Shown here one piece after another: positions 1 through 6,689 of a stretch of DNA of 9,687 bases. Each line of letters opens with the position of its first letter. The first letter of the stretch is position 1. The notes below the pieces were generated by a model. It saw only the letters and a program-made list of their open reading frames with translations. It was not told the DNA's origin and did no database searches. A program made the position numbers and the translations under genes. This DNA is from an uncultured Eubacteriales bacterium (GTDB lineage: Bacteria > Bacillota_A > Clostridia > Christensenellales > Aristaeellaceae), in contig CADCQZ010000169.1 in NCBI GenBank assembly GCA_902803675.1, forward strand, positions 1-9,687, written 5' to 3'.

Positions 1-216
1 CCTGTCCCGGGCCCCTTCCATCAGGGCTTTCAGGTCCTTCTTCGCCGCCCTGCGGCTGACGATCGCCGTGCCGGCGCCCAGCTTGTGGGGCCCGGCGTCG
101 GTGCTGCCGGCGTCCACCACGATGGCGTCCGGCTTCTCATCCAGCGCTCTTTTGAACGATCCCTCGGGGAACCCGTAGCCCAGGATCCCGCAGGGGGACA
201 GGATTGTGGTCATCAT
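1..216 (-). CDS. Partial AtuA/DUF1446-like protein, N-terminal 72 codons only
   Basis: Only the start of this gene is in the window; it runs off the left edge with no stop. The reading begins MMTTILSPCGILGYGFPEGS and continues through a VVDAGSTDAGP segment and a KLGAGTAIVSRRA segment. The GxLGYGFPE and VDAGSTDxGPxxLGAG pattern matches, from memory, bacterial proteins annotated as acyclic terpene utilisation AtuA (DUF1446) family members, whose real function in most genomes is unknown. The start is either of two adjacent ATG codons (216 or 213). An AGGAG at 223-227 lies 6 or 9 nt upstream and fits both. It follows the esterase stop by 14 bp, so it is probably the next gene of the same operon. 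No signal peptide is visible. The family call is tentative because most of the protein is missing; the existence of the gene is well supported. Confidence 0.6.
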   Translation of the reverse strand, partial: MMTTILSPCGILGYGFPEGSFKRALDEKPDAIVVDAGSTDAGPHKLGAGTAIVSRRAAKKDLKALMEGARDR

Positions 217-230
217 ATTTCGCTCCTGTT

Positions 231-1154
231 TCATCTCCGGCCCGGACTCATCCCGGCCGGGCATCGCACCGGGGTTTTGATATCGTGACAAACGAACCAG
301 TCATACAGTTCCCGTTCGAGATACGCGTGGTCGAAACAGCCGTGCTTTACGCCGGGGTACATCGTCAGGCGCCGGTCTGTCCGCGGTTCAAGGTCCGTCA
401 GCTGCCTTAACACGCTCAGGGAATGCTCAGGCAGGACGATGTCATCCTCCGTGCCGTGAAAGAGCCATAAGGGAAGATCCTTCATACCGTCGATGGGATA
501 CAGCATCCTGTCCGGATCGGTCCTTTCGGAGGCGCGTCCGCAGCACACGGCCGCGGCGGCGAAGGCGCGCGGGAGGAAGCAGGCCAGCCTGAGAGCGCCC
601 CTGCCGCCCATGCTCAGGCCCGTCAGGTACAGCCGGCACGGGTCGATATCGTACGCTTCGCTCACCTGGCGCAGGAATCCCGCGAGCCTCATCATCTGCG
701 TATCCGAGGGACGGCCCGACGCGTCCTCCGTCCAGTGACGGCCCTTTTCCAGCTGGGGCGCGATCAGGATGAACGGCAGTTCGTTCCCCGCCGAAACGAA
801 CCGGAAGGGCCCCTGGTCCGTCAGGATCGACGGATCGGCACCGCGTTCCCCGATGCCGTGCAGGAAAAGCAGCGCCGGGCACGGTCGGCCCGGCCGGTGT
901 CCCGGGGGAAGGCGGAGCAGGAAAGGAAACTCGAACCCGGTCATGATGACGCTCATGGACGCGCCGGAGACCGTTTCCGCGCCGGAAAACGCCGGCAGAG
1001 CGCCGTGTCTCAGGCGGACGCTCGTTTCCGGCTGCCATCGCACCGTAAACGAGGTGACCGGTCCGCGGCCGGATGCGTTTTCTTTGTCGATGGCGCTCCT
1101 CACTTCGGCCATGCCGGGGATCCCGTCCCGGAACGCCTGAAGGATCTCATCCAT
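231..1154 (-). CDS. Alpha/beta-hydrolase, PHB-depolymerase/esterase-like (COG4099 type), cytoplasmic
   Basis: A 307-residue serine hydrolase. The core starts near residue 75 with a FPFLLRLPPG strand, then LLFLHGIGERG (about 95-105), the oxyanion-hole region typical of predicted esterases/peptidases of the COG4099 type. The nucleophile elbow is GLSMGG with Ser181. HGTEDD gives a candidate acid at Asp237 or Asp238, and KHGCFDH supplies the candidate His271, so the triad looks complete. An APQ...W segment at 132-141 is also typical. There is no signal peptide, so it should act inside the cell, plausibly deacylating an imported sugar or glycoside (inference from context). The first 70 residues are unassigned. 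The start ATG lies inside the end of the preceding gene (8-bp overlap), with GGAGA at 1161-1165 six nt upstream, suggesting translational coupling. The exact substrate, and ester versus peptide cleavage, cannot be decided from sequence. Confidence 0.85.
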   Translation of the reverse strand: MDEILQAFRDGIPGMAEVRSAIDKENASGRGPVTSFTVRWQPETSVRLRHGALPAFSGAETVSGASMSVIMTGFEFPFLLRLPPGHRPGRPCPALLFLHGIGERGADPSILTDQGPFRFVSAGNELPFILIAPQLEKGRHWTEDASGRPSDTQMMRLAGFLRQVSEAYDIDPCRLYLTGLSMGGRGALRLACFLPRAFAAAAVCCGRASERTDPDRMLYPIDGMKDLPLWLFHGTEDDIVLPEHSLSVLRQLTDLEPRTDRRLTMYPGVKHGCFDHAYLERELYDWFVCHDIKTPVRCPAGMSPGRR

Positions 1155-3300
1155 GGGCCGTCTCCGGCTCCTGGCCCCGGATCCTCACGCTCTCGATCAG
1201 GGCCGTGGAACCCTCCCGCACGGCGACGCCCACGGCGCCCCGCAGCCAGGGATGGTCCTCGTCTTTTACAGTCAGGGCCACGGGCCCGCATCGGGCGGTG
1301 ATCTCGTTCCCGCGCGCCGTGACGGTGAGGGTCAGTTTTTCATGAAGGGGCATGGGGCAGGGCACGGAGCCCAGGGTGGTGTACCCGTTGTCGTTCTTGC
1401 GGATGGTGAGGTCGTCCCCGTCAAAGCCCACGGCGTAGCACCGGATCGCGCCCTGGACCCGCACGAGCGCGTCGTGCTTTCTGCCGCTCTCCCTTGTCAT
1501 CACGAAGGAGGCGGTATAATCCTTCCATTCCGATGAACCGGTGTACCATTCTCCCTCGTCCTCACAGGCGATATGAAGGAGCCCGTCCTCAAGACGCGCG
1601 GTCCCCTTCATGCGGGAGATCTGGGTGATGTCCGTGTGGCGCTCGCTCCACACTTCCGTTTTCTCGTTTTTGAATTCGAGGGAATAATCCGGCAGGCCGT
1701 CAAAGCGCAGGTCGTCGGCCAGCACCACCAGCTGGTAGCCCTTTTTGACTTTCTCGTCCGGCGTCCACAGGCAGAAGCCCGCCTCATCGATGAGGCCGCC
1801 CTCCATGGGCGGGATGCTGACGCTGACGCGCTGCCAGGGCGCGCCGTGGGTGAGGCGGACCTTCTCACCGTATACGGTCCTGTCGCGGCGGGTGTCCCGC
1901 GCGTAGGCGCAGCCCCAGGTGTCGCTGCCGTAGGCGGGCACCTTCAGCCAGCCTTCCACCCGCTGCCCGGGGTACAGGATGGGGGAGAAGACGGGATCGT
2001 ACCGGGAATCGCTGAAGTCCTCTTTCCAGTAATAGGTCTTTTTATACAGGAAGAGGGTCTGCTGCGGCTGGAGGCGCGTGGCGAAGAACCGGAGGCACCG
2101 CTTTCCGGTGTGGGCGTCCTCGTCCGTGTTGATCAGATGGGCGGTATTGCACGGGCCCGCGGACCGGACGTACAGGGCGTGGGTGCTCTTGGGATACTCG
2201 AAGTGGCAGTCGCGGATCCTCTCTGTCAGGAGGGGACGCCACCGTTCGGGCATCTCCTCACCGGCCAGCCGATAGGCGAGGGAAGCGATGTAACTGGCGC
2301 CGTAGGGGATATCGGTGATGTTCATGTCGCCCATCACGCCCGACCGGATGCACAGGTCGTTGACGGGGCGGATCCATTTTTCGGTGTCGATGGCGTCGAT
2401 GCCGCACAGTACGCCCATGATCGTGGCCACGTTGCCCACGTTGCAGTCCGTGTCCCATCCGCACATGTTGCAGATGTTCAGCGTGTCCTCGAAGTCCCCG
2501 CCGCCGTAGGCCATCGCCAGGGCCATGACCGCGCAGTTGGGGATGATGTGGCACAGCCCGGGGTAGCGGTCGTAGCCGAAATTGTCGTGGACATACCTGA
2601 AGCAGTCCCGCCAGTGACTGTCGGGATGATCGTCATGGAAACGCAGCACGCTCCTGACGGCCCGGGTGTATTCGCAGTCTTCCGGGATAAAGCTCAGGGC
2701 CGTCTCGATCACGGATCGGATATCCCGGTCCGTAAAGGCGGCGCTGATGGCCGCGGCCACGAACATGCCCCCGTAGACGCCGTTTTTGTCGTGGGTCACG
2801 GAAGCGGCCTTCGCGGCCAGTTTCGCGGCCAGGGCAGGATCGCCCGGCGCCACCAGGCCCCAGGTATCGCTGAAGATCTGCCCGCCGATCTGTTCGGCCA
2901 CCGCTAAGGAATTGGTCTCGGCGCTGCCGCTCTGAGGCGCTTTGATGCCGCGGCGCAGGTTCAGATAGGCGGTGTGCTCGGTGGACACGCCGTAGCCGCC
3001 CCACCAGAAAAAGCCGTGCTCATAGGGGGCGTAATTGAGCAGTGCCTCGCCCACGTCCTGCGCCGTGAGCTCCTCACCGCGCTTTTCCTCCAGGGCCCTG
3101 AGAAAGTAGAGGGGCCCGTTGCTGTCGTCGTCCGCGGCGAAATTCTTATAGTAAGCCGGATAACAGGTCAGCTCCCCGAAGAGCTGGGCGATGCGTTCGT
3201 AGTCCCAGCCCTCCACGGCCGCGCCCAGGCGGATGCCGATGATCTTGGCCAGCCAGCCGGCGTATACGCGTTCCATATAATCTGAGGGTATCCTGCTCAT
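1147..3300 (-). CDS. Large ADP-ribosylglycohydrolase-family protein with C-terminal beta-sandwich-like regions
   Basis: A 717-residue protein. Residues about 8-350 form an ADP-ribosylglycohydrolase (ADPRGH/DraG-type) fold, an all-alpha domain that in characterised members holds two Mg ions and cleaves an ADP-ribosyl linkage. Metal-site equivalents are ADDDS (56-60), where DDDS replaces the canonical TDDT, and GWDTDCNVG (281-289) in place of DxDT. A GIKAPQSG motif (118-125) is shared with the neighbouring paralogue. Residues about 380-535 look like a galactose-binding or CBM-type beta sandwich (VEGWLKVPAYG; LVVLADDLRFDG at its end). Residues about 560-710 resemble a LamG/DUF1080-like sandwich. 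Those two domain calls rest on strand patterning and are weaker. There is no signal peptide. GGAGG at 3307-3311 lies 6 nt before the ATG, and the gene starts 16 bp after the upstream stop. In this context it is probably a glycoside- or N-glycoside-cleaving enzyme rather than a protein de-ADP-ribosylase (inference). Confidence 0.85.
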   Translation of the reverse strand: MSRIPSDYMERVYAGWLAKIIGIRLGAAVEGWDYERIAQLFGELTCYPAYYKNFAADDDSNGPLYFLRALEEKRGEELTAQDVGEALLNYAPYEHGFFWWGGYGVSTEHTAYLNLRRGIKAPQSGSAETNSLAVAEQIGGQIFSDTWGLVAPGDPALAAKLAAKAASVTHDKNGVYGGMFVAAAISAAFTDRDIRSVIETALSFIPEDCEYTRAVRSVLRFHDDHPDSHWRDCFRYVHDNFGYDRYPGLCHIIPNCAVMALAMAYGGGDFEDTLNICNMCGWDTDCNVGNVATIMGVLCGIDAIDTEKWIRPVNDLCIRSGVMGDMNITDIPYGASYIASLAYRLAGEEMPERWRPLLTERIRDCHFEYPKSTHALYVRSAGPCNTAHLINTDEDAHTGKRCLRFFATRLQPQQTLFLYKKTYYWKEDFSDSRYDPVFSPILYPGQRVEGWLKVPAYGSDTWGCAYARDTRRDRTVYGEKVRLTHGAPWQRVSVSIPPMEGGLIDEAGFCLWTPDEKVKKGYQLVVLADDLRFDGLPDYSLEFKNEKTEVWSERHTDITQISRMKGTARLEDGLLHIACEDEGEWYTGSSEWKDYTASFVMTRESGRKHDALVRVQGAIRCYAVGFDGDDLTIRKNDNGYTTLGSVPCPMPLHEKLTLTVTARGNEITARCGPVALTVKDEDHPWLRGAVGVAVREGSTALIESVRIRGQEPETAHG

Positions 3301-3316
3301 CTTTTTCCTCCGATGA

Positions 3317-4306
3317 TCAGCCGCGGATCAGCGCGGCGAGCTGCTCGGCCTTTTCGAATATGTCGATGCCCCTGGTGAACTGCAGGCAGGTGCCGGTGGG
3401 GTAGCGGGTGTGCTCCAGCCAGTGGGGCGGGATGGAGGATGCCCCGTACCGGGCCCCCAGGATACAGCCTACCACAGCTCCGATGGTATCGGCATCCCGG
3501 CCGAAATTCGTGGCCAGAAGGACGCCGCTCTTAAAGCTTAAGTGGGAGAGCTTCAGACATCCCAGAGCCTCGGAGATGGCTTCCGGTGTGGCCGCCCTGT
3601 AGGAGCAGAACATGCGGTCGTGCAGGGGCATCCAGGCGTCGGCGATGTCGCCGCCGGCCGCGTCCACGATATCGTAGGCCTCTTTGAGCTTCATTTTCAT
3701 CCAGGACTCCTCCGGGAGCATGCGCAGCGTCATATCGAAGATGTCCTCGAAGGGCGCGTCCACCATGGCCATCGCCACGGCGGCCGCGACGATCTGGGCG
3801 CCCCAGACGCCGTCCCGGCAGTGGCTGATCTCGGCGTCGATCCGGGTCAGTTCCGCCGCTTTTTCCGGATCCCCGGCGCAGTAGATGCCGATGGGCCCGC
3901 AGCGCATGGCCGCGCCGTCTGAAAAGGTGTGGGTGCCGTACATGCCGGACTGGGGGGCGTGCATGCCCTTTCTGAGATTGGCGGCCGCGTCCATCTCGCT
4001 GACGCCGCCGCGGCGCAGCTCGTCCTGCACCACCACATGCTCGCGCCACATGGCCTCCACGTCCCGAGCGGTGAAGTCCCCTCCGGCGCGGATGATGGTC
4101 TCCGCCACCATGAGGGCGAATTCCGTGTCGTCCGTGCTCCAGGCTTCGCCCGGATGGAAATCCGTCGTGATGCCGTAGTCCCGCTGGTAGTCCGGCTTGC
4201 GGGCGGCGTCACCGAAGGAATCGCCGATGGCCAGGCCGCACAGCGCGCCCCGGGCCTTGTCGCTCAGAAGGGCGGGGTCCTTCCGCAGTTGTTCCCGTGT
4301 CAGCAT
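3317..4306 (-). CDS. ADP-ribosylglycohydrolase-family protein, single-domain
   Basis: A 329-residue protein of normal size for the ADP-ribosylglycohydrolase (DraG/ARH) family. Numbered from the ATG at 4306, it has GLAIGDSFGD at 24-33, the canonical metal motif STDDTEF at 57-63, the APQSG motif at 117-121, and the second metal motif NFGRDADTIG at 267-276 with both Asp residues and the Thr present. All expected metal ligands are therefore visible and it should be catalytically competent. The reading frame opens with a GTG at 4315, but the AAGGGG at 4315-4320 would overlap that codon. The same motif sits 8 nt before the ATG at 4306, so that start is preferred. It begins 13 bp after the HAD gene stop and is followed after 16 bp by its larger paralogue. 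There is no signal peptide. Its substrate is unknown; the operon points to small-molecule catabolism rather than protein modification (inference). Confidence 0.9.
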   Translation of the reverse strand: MLTREQLRKDPALLSDKARGALCGLAIGDSFGDAARKPDYQRDYGITTDFHPGEAWSTDDTEFALMVAETIIRAGGDFTARDVEAMWREHVVVQDELRRGGVSEMDAAANLRKGMHAPQSGMYGTHTFSDGAAMRCGPIGIYCAGDPEKAAELTRIDAEISHCRDGVWGAQIVAAAVAMAMVDAPFEDIFDMTLRMLPEESWMKMKLKEAYDIVDAAGGDIADAWMPLHDRMFCSYRAATPEAISEALGCLKLSHLSFKSGVLLATNFGRDADTIGAVVGCILGARYGASSIPPHWLEHTRYPTGTCLQFTRGIDIFEKAEQLAALIRG

Positions 4307-4312
4307 TTCATT

Positions 4313-4320
4313 CACCCCTT
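4313..4320 (-). promoter_or_regulatory. Ribosome binding site deciding the start of the small ADP-ribosylglycohydrolase gene
   Basis: The minus strand reads AAGGGGTG here. AAGGGG (4315-4320) is 8 nt from the ATG at 4306 but touches the in-frame GTG at 4313-4315. A ribosome could not use both elements, so the ATG is the likely start and three residues are dropped from the longest reading. The site also partly overlaps the last base of the HAD stop codon. Confidence 0.65.
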
Positions 4321-5075
4321 CATTCGTTCAAGTAAGTCCGTTCCAGAAACGCGGCCACGCCGTCTTCCTCGCAGCTGCCGGTCACATACCGTGCCGCCGC
4401 GAGGGTCCTTTCGTCGCTGTTCGCCATGGCGACGCCCGTGCCGCATATGTTGAAAAAGCCGATGTCACAGTCCTCGTCCCCGAAAGCGATGCCCGTGCCG
4501 GGGGCAAGCCCCAGCGCTCCGAACGCGCGGCGCGTGCCGGAGGCCTTCGTGCACCCGTAAGCGGAAAAATTGCACCATAACGGTCCGCATACCTGGCTCA
4601 GGGAGCAGCGGGTGTCCCGGGCGATGGAAAAGGCGCGCTCCTCGGGCAGTTTCCAGGCGCAGATATGGTCGATCCTTTTCGTGACGGGGATATCGGGCCG
4701 CAGGGGAAGGCATCCCGCCTCCTCCCGGCCGCAGGTATAGCGCTGCCCCGTCTCATCCTGCAGGCGGAGACATTCCGCGTCCGCGGCGAGACGGAGCACC
4801 CGGTTCGCGACGGCGGGAGACATGAACCTGCGGAACACGGTGCCGCCGTTCACGATCACGTGCGCGCCGTAGCTCAGCACGGCCGCGTCGGGCTCCACCG
4901 CGTCAAGATATGTTTTCGCTGTCTCGTACGTCCTGCCGGTGGCGAAAACAAGAAGGCAGCCCTTTTCACGGCAGGCCCTGAGCACGCTGAGGGTATGGCC
5001 GGTGATCACCTTGCTCTTTGGGAGCAGCGTGCCGTCCAGGTCCATGGCGATCACACGCGGGATCTGATCTGTCAT
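4320..5075 (-). CDS. Cof-type HAD-superfamily (IIB) sugar-phosphatase-like hydrolase
   Basis: A 251-residue protein with all four HAD motifs: AMDLDGT (10-16, nucleophile Asp12 and acid Asp14), VFATGRT (43-49, Thr46), the Lys of YGCTKASG (Lys177), and GDEDCD (199-204, metal-binding acids; Cys replaces the commoner Asn). GVAMANS (214-220) is the usual Cof-family tail motif. The large cap between motifs II and III fits type IIB. Such enzymes typically dephosphorylate sugar phosphates or related metabolites in the cytoplasm. The open frame extends to 5273, but that extension is Arg-rich, overlaps the solute-binding-protein gene and is not family-like, so ATG 5075 is chosen. The ribosome site is poor: GGAG lies 14 nt upstream and touches the 3' arm of the preceding hairpin, so translation may be low. 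It is the first enzyme gene after the transporter genes. Confidence 0.88.
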   Translation of the reverse strand: MTDQIPRVIAMDLDGTLLPKSKVITGHTLSVLRACREKGCLLVFATGRTYETAKTYLDAVEPDAAVLSYGAHVIVNGGTVFRRFMSPAVANRVLRLAADAECLRLQDETGQRYTCGREEAGCLPLRPDIPVTKRIDHICAWKLPEERAFSIARDTRCSLSQVCGPLWCNFSAYGCTKASGTRRAFGALGLAPGTGIAFGDEDCDIGFFNICGTGVAMANSDERTLAAARYVTGSCEEDGVAAFLERTYLNE

Positions 5076-5091
5076 AGCTGAAAAACAGGCT

Positions 5092-5116
5092 CCGGGGCGG
5101 GCAGGGCCCGCCCCGG
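5092..5116 (-). terminator. Strong GC hairpin after the solute-binding-protein gene, terminator-like or mRNA-stabilising
   Basis: The minus strand has a perfect 11-bp inverted repeat, CCGGGGCGGGC and GCCCGCCCCGG, around a CCT loop, 15 bp after the solute-binding-protein stop. A TTTTT run follows after a 6-nt gap (5081-5085), so the U-tract is displaced and termination is probably partial. The hairpin could end some transcripts or protect the transporter message, giving more binding protein than downstream enzymes. Its 3' arm runs into the only GGAG before the HAD gene. The structure is seen directly; its effect is inferred. Confidence 0.7.
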
Positions 5117-5131
5117 AAAAGTCGTGAGAGT

Positions 5132-6583
5132 TTACTTGATGACGGTGGCGGCGTAAGCGGCGACCTGATCCCCGCCGTAGCTTGCCCAGGTGTCCACGAA
5201 AGTCTGCCAGTCGGCGTCGGTCTTCTCGCCCAGGATGTACTGGGTGGCGAATTCCTTCCACAGGGCCTCGCAAGCGGTCCAGGAGGTGACGAACTCCTCG
5301 GGGATCACGAAGTCGTTGTCCGCCTTGCCGTATTTGGCGGTCATCTCGGAGGAGGCGAAGCTGGGCGCCGGCCAGTAGGGCACGCCGGTGGTGACGGCCT
5401 GCACGTCGATGCCGCCGAACACGTCGGAGTCGAAGATGCGGTAGATGCTGGTCTCGGAGGAGTTGACCTTCAGGTCATAGGTGCCGTCCGCGTTCAGCGT
5501 ATAGTCCGTGCCTTCCACGCCGAACAGGTCGAACTTGCGGCCTTCTTCGCCCAGCATGAAGTCCAGCACATCGAAGGCCAGCTGGGTGTCCTTGCAGGTG
5601 GTGGAGATGACCCAGCCGCGGTCGAACTTGTTGGACGTGATCTTGTACTGCTGGGCGCCCTCGGGGGATACCATGGGCGGCAGGATGGTCAGGCTGGCGT
5701 CCTCACCGAAGTTCTGCACGGTGTTGGTCTCATAGTATACGGTGTAGGCGCCGCCCTTCATGGCGATGCCGGCGACCTTGCCGGTGTACAGGGCGTTCTC
5801 CATGCTCTCCCAGTTGTCGGTGGCAAAGTTGGCGTGCAGGGCGCCGGATACGTAGAGCTCACGCCACCACTGGAGCTCCTTGAGGAAATTGTCGCTCACG
5901 CGGCTGTACACGAAGGAGCCGTCATCCTGTTTGAGCCAGGTGGCGGTGATGCCGAAACCGCCGTCGATGCCGGTGTCGAAGAGGTAATCGATGCCCTGGG
6001 TGGTGAGGGCGCCCTCATAGCTCTGGGCCGCCAGCTCGTTGAACAGAGCGGTGTAGGCGGCCTGATCCGGGTTCGCGAGGAAGCTTTCCCAGCTCGGGCA
6101 GGCTTTCAGGGCGTCCGTGCGGAACTGGAGCACCTTGTTGACCTGGGAGGGCCACATCAGATAGGGGCAGCTGGCGAACTGGGCCTGCAGGATCGGGTCG
6201 TTGTCATAGATGGCCTTGGCGTTGGCGGAATTGGCCAGAAGATCGGTCATGTCCACCAGCAGCCCCAGGCTGCCCAGGTAGCCGGGATCGATCGCGGTGC
6301 CCTGCACGTAGATCAGGTCATACACTTCGCTTTCGTCCCAGGTCAGCAGCATGTTGTTGACGAAATCCGGATACCCGGAGGATGCCTGGCCGATCCATTC
6401 CAGCTTCACCTTGAGGCCGGCGTCCGCCAGCTTGGCGTTGAGGGCGTCGATGCCCGGCTGGTAGGCGGTCAGGTCACCGGTGCGTACCAGGACCTTCAGG
6501 GTGGTGACGTCATCCGCCAGGGCCGCGCCCATCAGGCCGAACGCCATCAGAAATGCCAGTGCGAGAGCTAAGACCTTTTTCAT
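5132..6583 (-). CDS. Extracellular solute-binding protein of an LplA/family 1-type ABC sugar importer
   Basis: A 483-residue secreted binding protein that captures the solute for the two upstream-encoded permeases. Residues 1-23 form a clear signal peptide: MKK, a hydrophobic stretch, then ALA before DD as a signal peptidase I site. No lipobox cysteine is present, which is unusual for a binding protein of a monoderm bacterium. The mature part has the length and layout of large carbohydrate-binding proteins: the YDLIYVQG segment near residue 90, a WESMENALYTGKVAGIAMKGG region in the middle, and a RGWVISTTCKDTQLAFDVLDF helix characteristic of family 1 binding proteins. It is rich in Trp and Tyr, consistent with sugar binding. 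AGGAGG at 6590-6595 sits 6 nt from the ATG, the best ribosome site here besides that at 7604-7610. It lies between two hairpins, which may favour high expression. The ligand cannot be named from sequence. Confidence 0.92.
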   Translation of the reverse strand: MKKVLALALAFLMAFGLMGAALADDVTTLKVLVRTGDLTAYQPGIDALNAKLADAGLKVKLEWIGQASSGYPDFVNNMLLTWDESEVYDLIYVQGTAIDPGYLGSLGLLVDMTDLLANSANAKAIYDNDPILQAQFASCPYLMWPSQVNKVLQFRTDALKACPSWESFLANPDQAAYTALFNELAAQSYEGALTTQGIDYLFDTGIDGGFGITATWLKQDDGSFVYSRVSDNFLKELQWWRELYVSGALHANFATDNWESMENALYTGKVAGIAMKGGAYTVYYETNTVQNFGEDASLTILPPMVSPEGAQQYKITSNKFDRGWVISTTCKDTQLAFDVLDFMLGEEGRKFDLFGVEGTDYTLNADGTYDLKVNSSETSIYRIFDSDVFGGIDVQAVTTGVPYWPAPSFASSEMTAKYGKADNDFVIPEEFVTSWTACEALWKEFATQYILGEKTDADWQTFVDTWASYGGDQVAAYAATVIK

Positions 6584-6629
6584 ACCTTTCCTCCTGTTCT
6601 TTTCCGCGTAGAATGTGATCCGCTCGCCT

Positions 6630-6679
6630 GCGCGTTTCAGGAGCGGTGCCGCGGAACCGCCGCGGCCCGAAACACGCGC
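6630..6679 (-). promoter_or_regulatory. Compound intercistronic stem-loop between permease and binding-protein genes
   Basis: In the 106-bp gap, a perfect 7-bp inverted repeat GCCGCGG/CCGCGGC (6660-6666 and 6648-6654) encloses a 5-nt loop. An outer pair, GCGCGTTTC (6630-6638) against GAAAC-AC-GCGC (6669-6679), matches apart from a 2-nt bulge. No T-run follows, so it is not a standard terminator. Such hairpins commonly act as RNA-processing or stability barriers ahead of binding-protein genes, and that role is inferred. I saw no convincing promoter in the gap. Confidence 0.5.
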
Positions 6680-6689
6680 GGATGGGCAC

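Noticed and set aside
1573..2907. A 444-codon open frame on the plus strand opposite the large ADP-ribosylglycohydrolase gene.
   Set aside because: Its translation is dominated by Val, Gly, His, Asp and Ala without recognisable motifs. It mirrors a confidently coding strand in GC-rich DNA, where antisense frames stay open by codon bias.
5076..5273. N-terminal extension of the HAD protein by 66 residues.
   Set aside because: The extension is Arg- and Gly-rich, overlaps the end of the solute-binding-protein gene in another frame and crosses the hairpin. HAD homology begins a few residues after the ATG at 5075.
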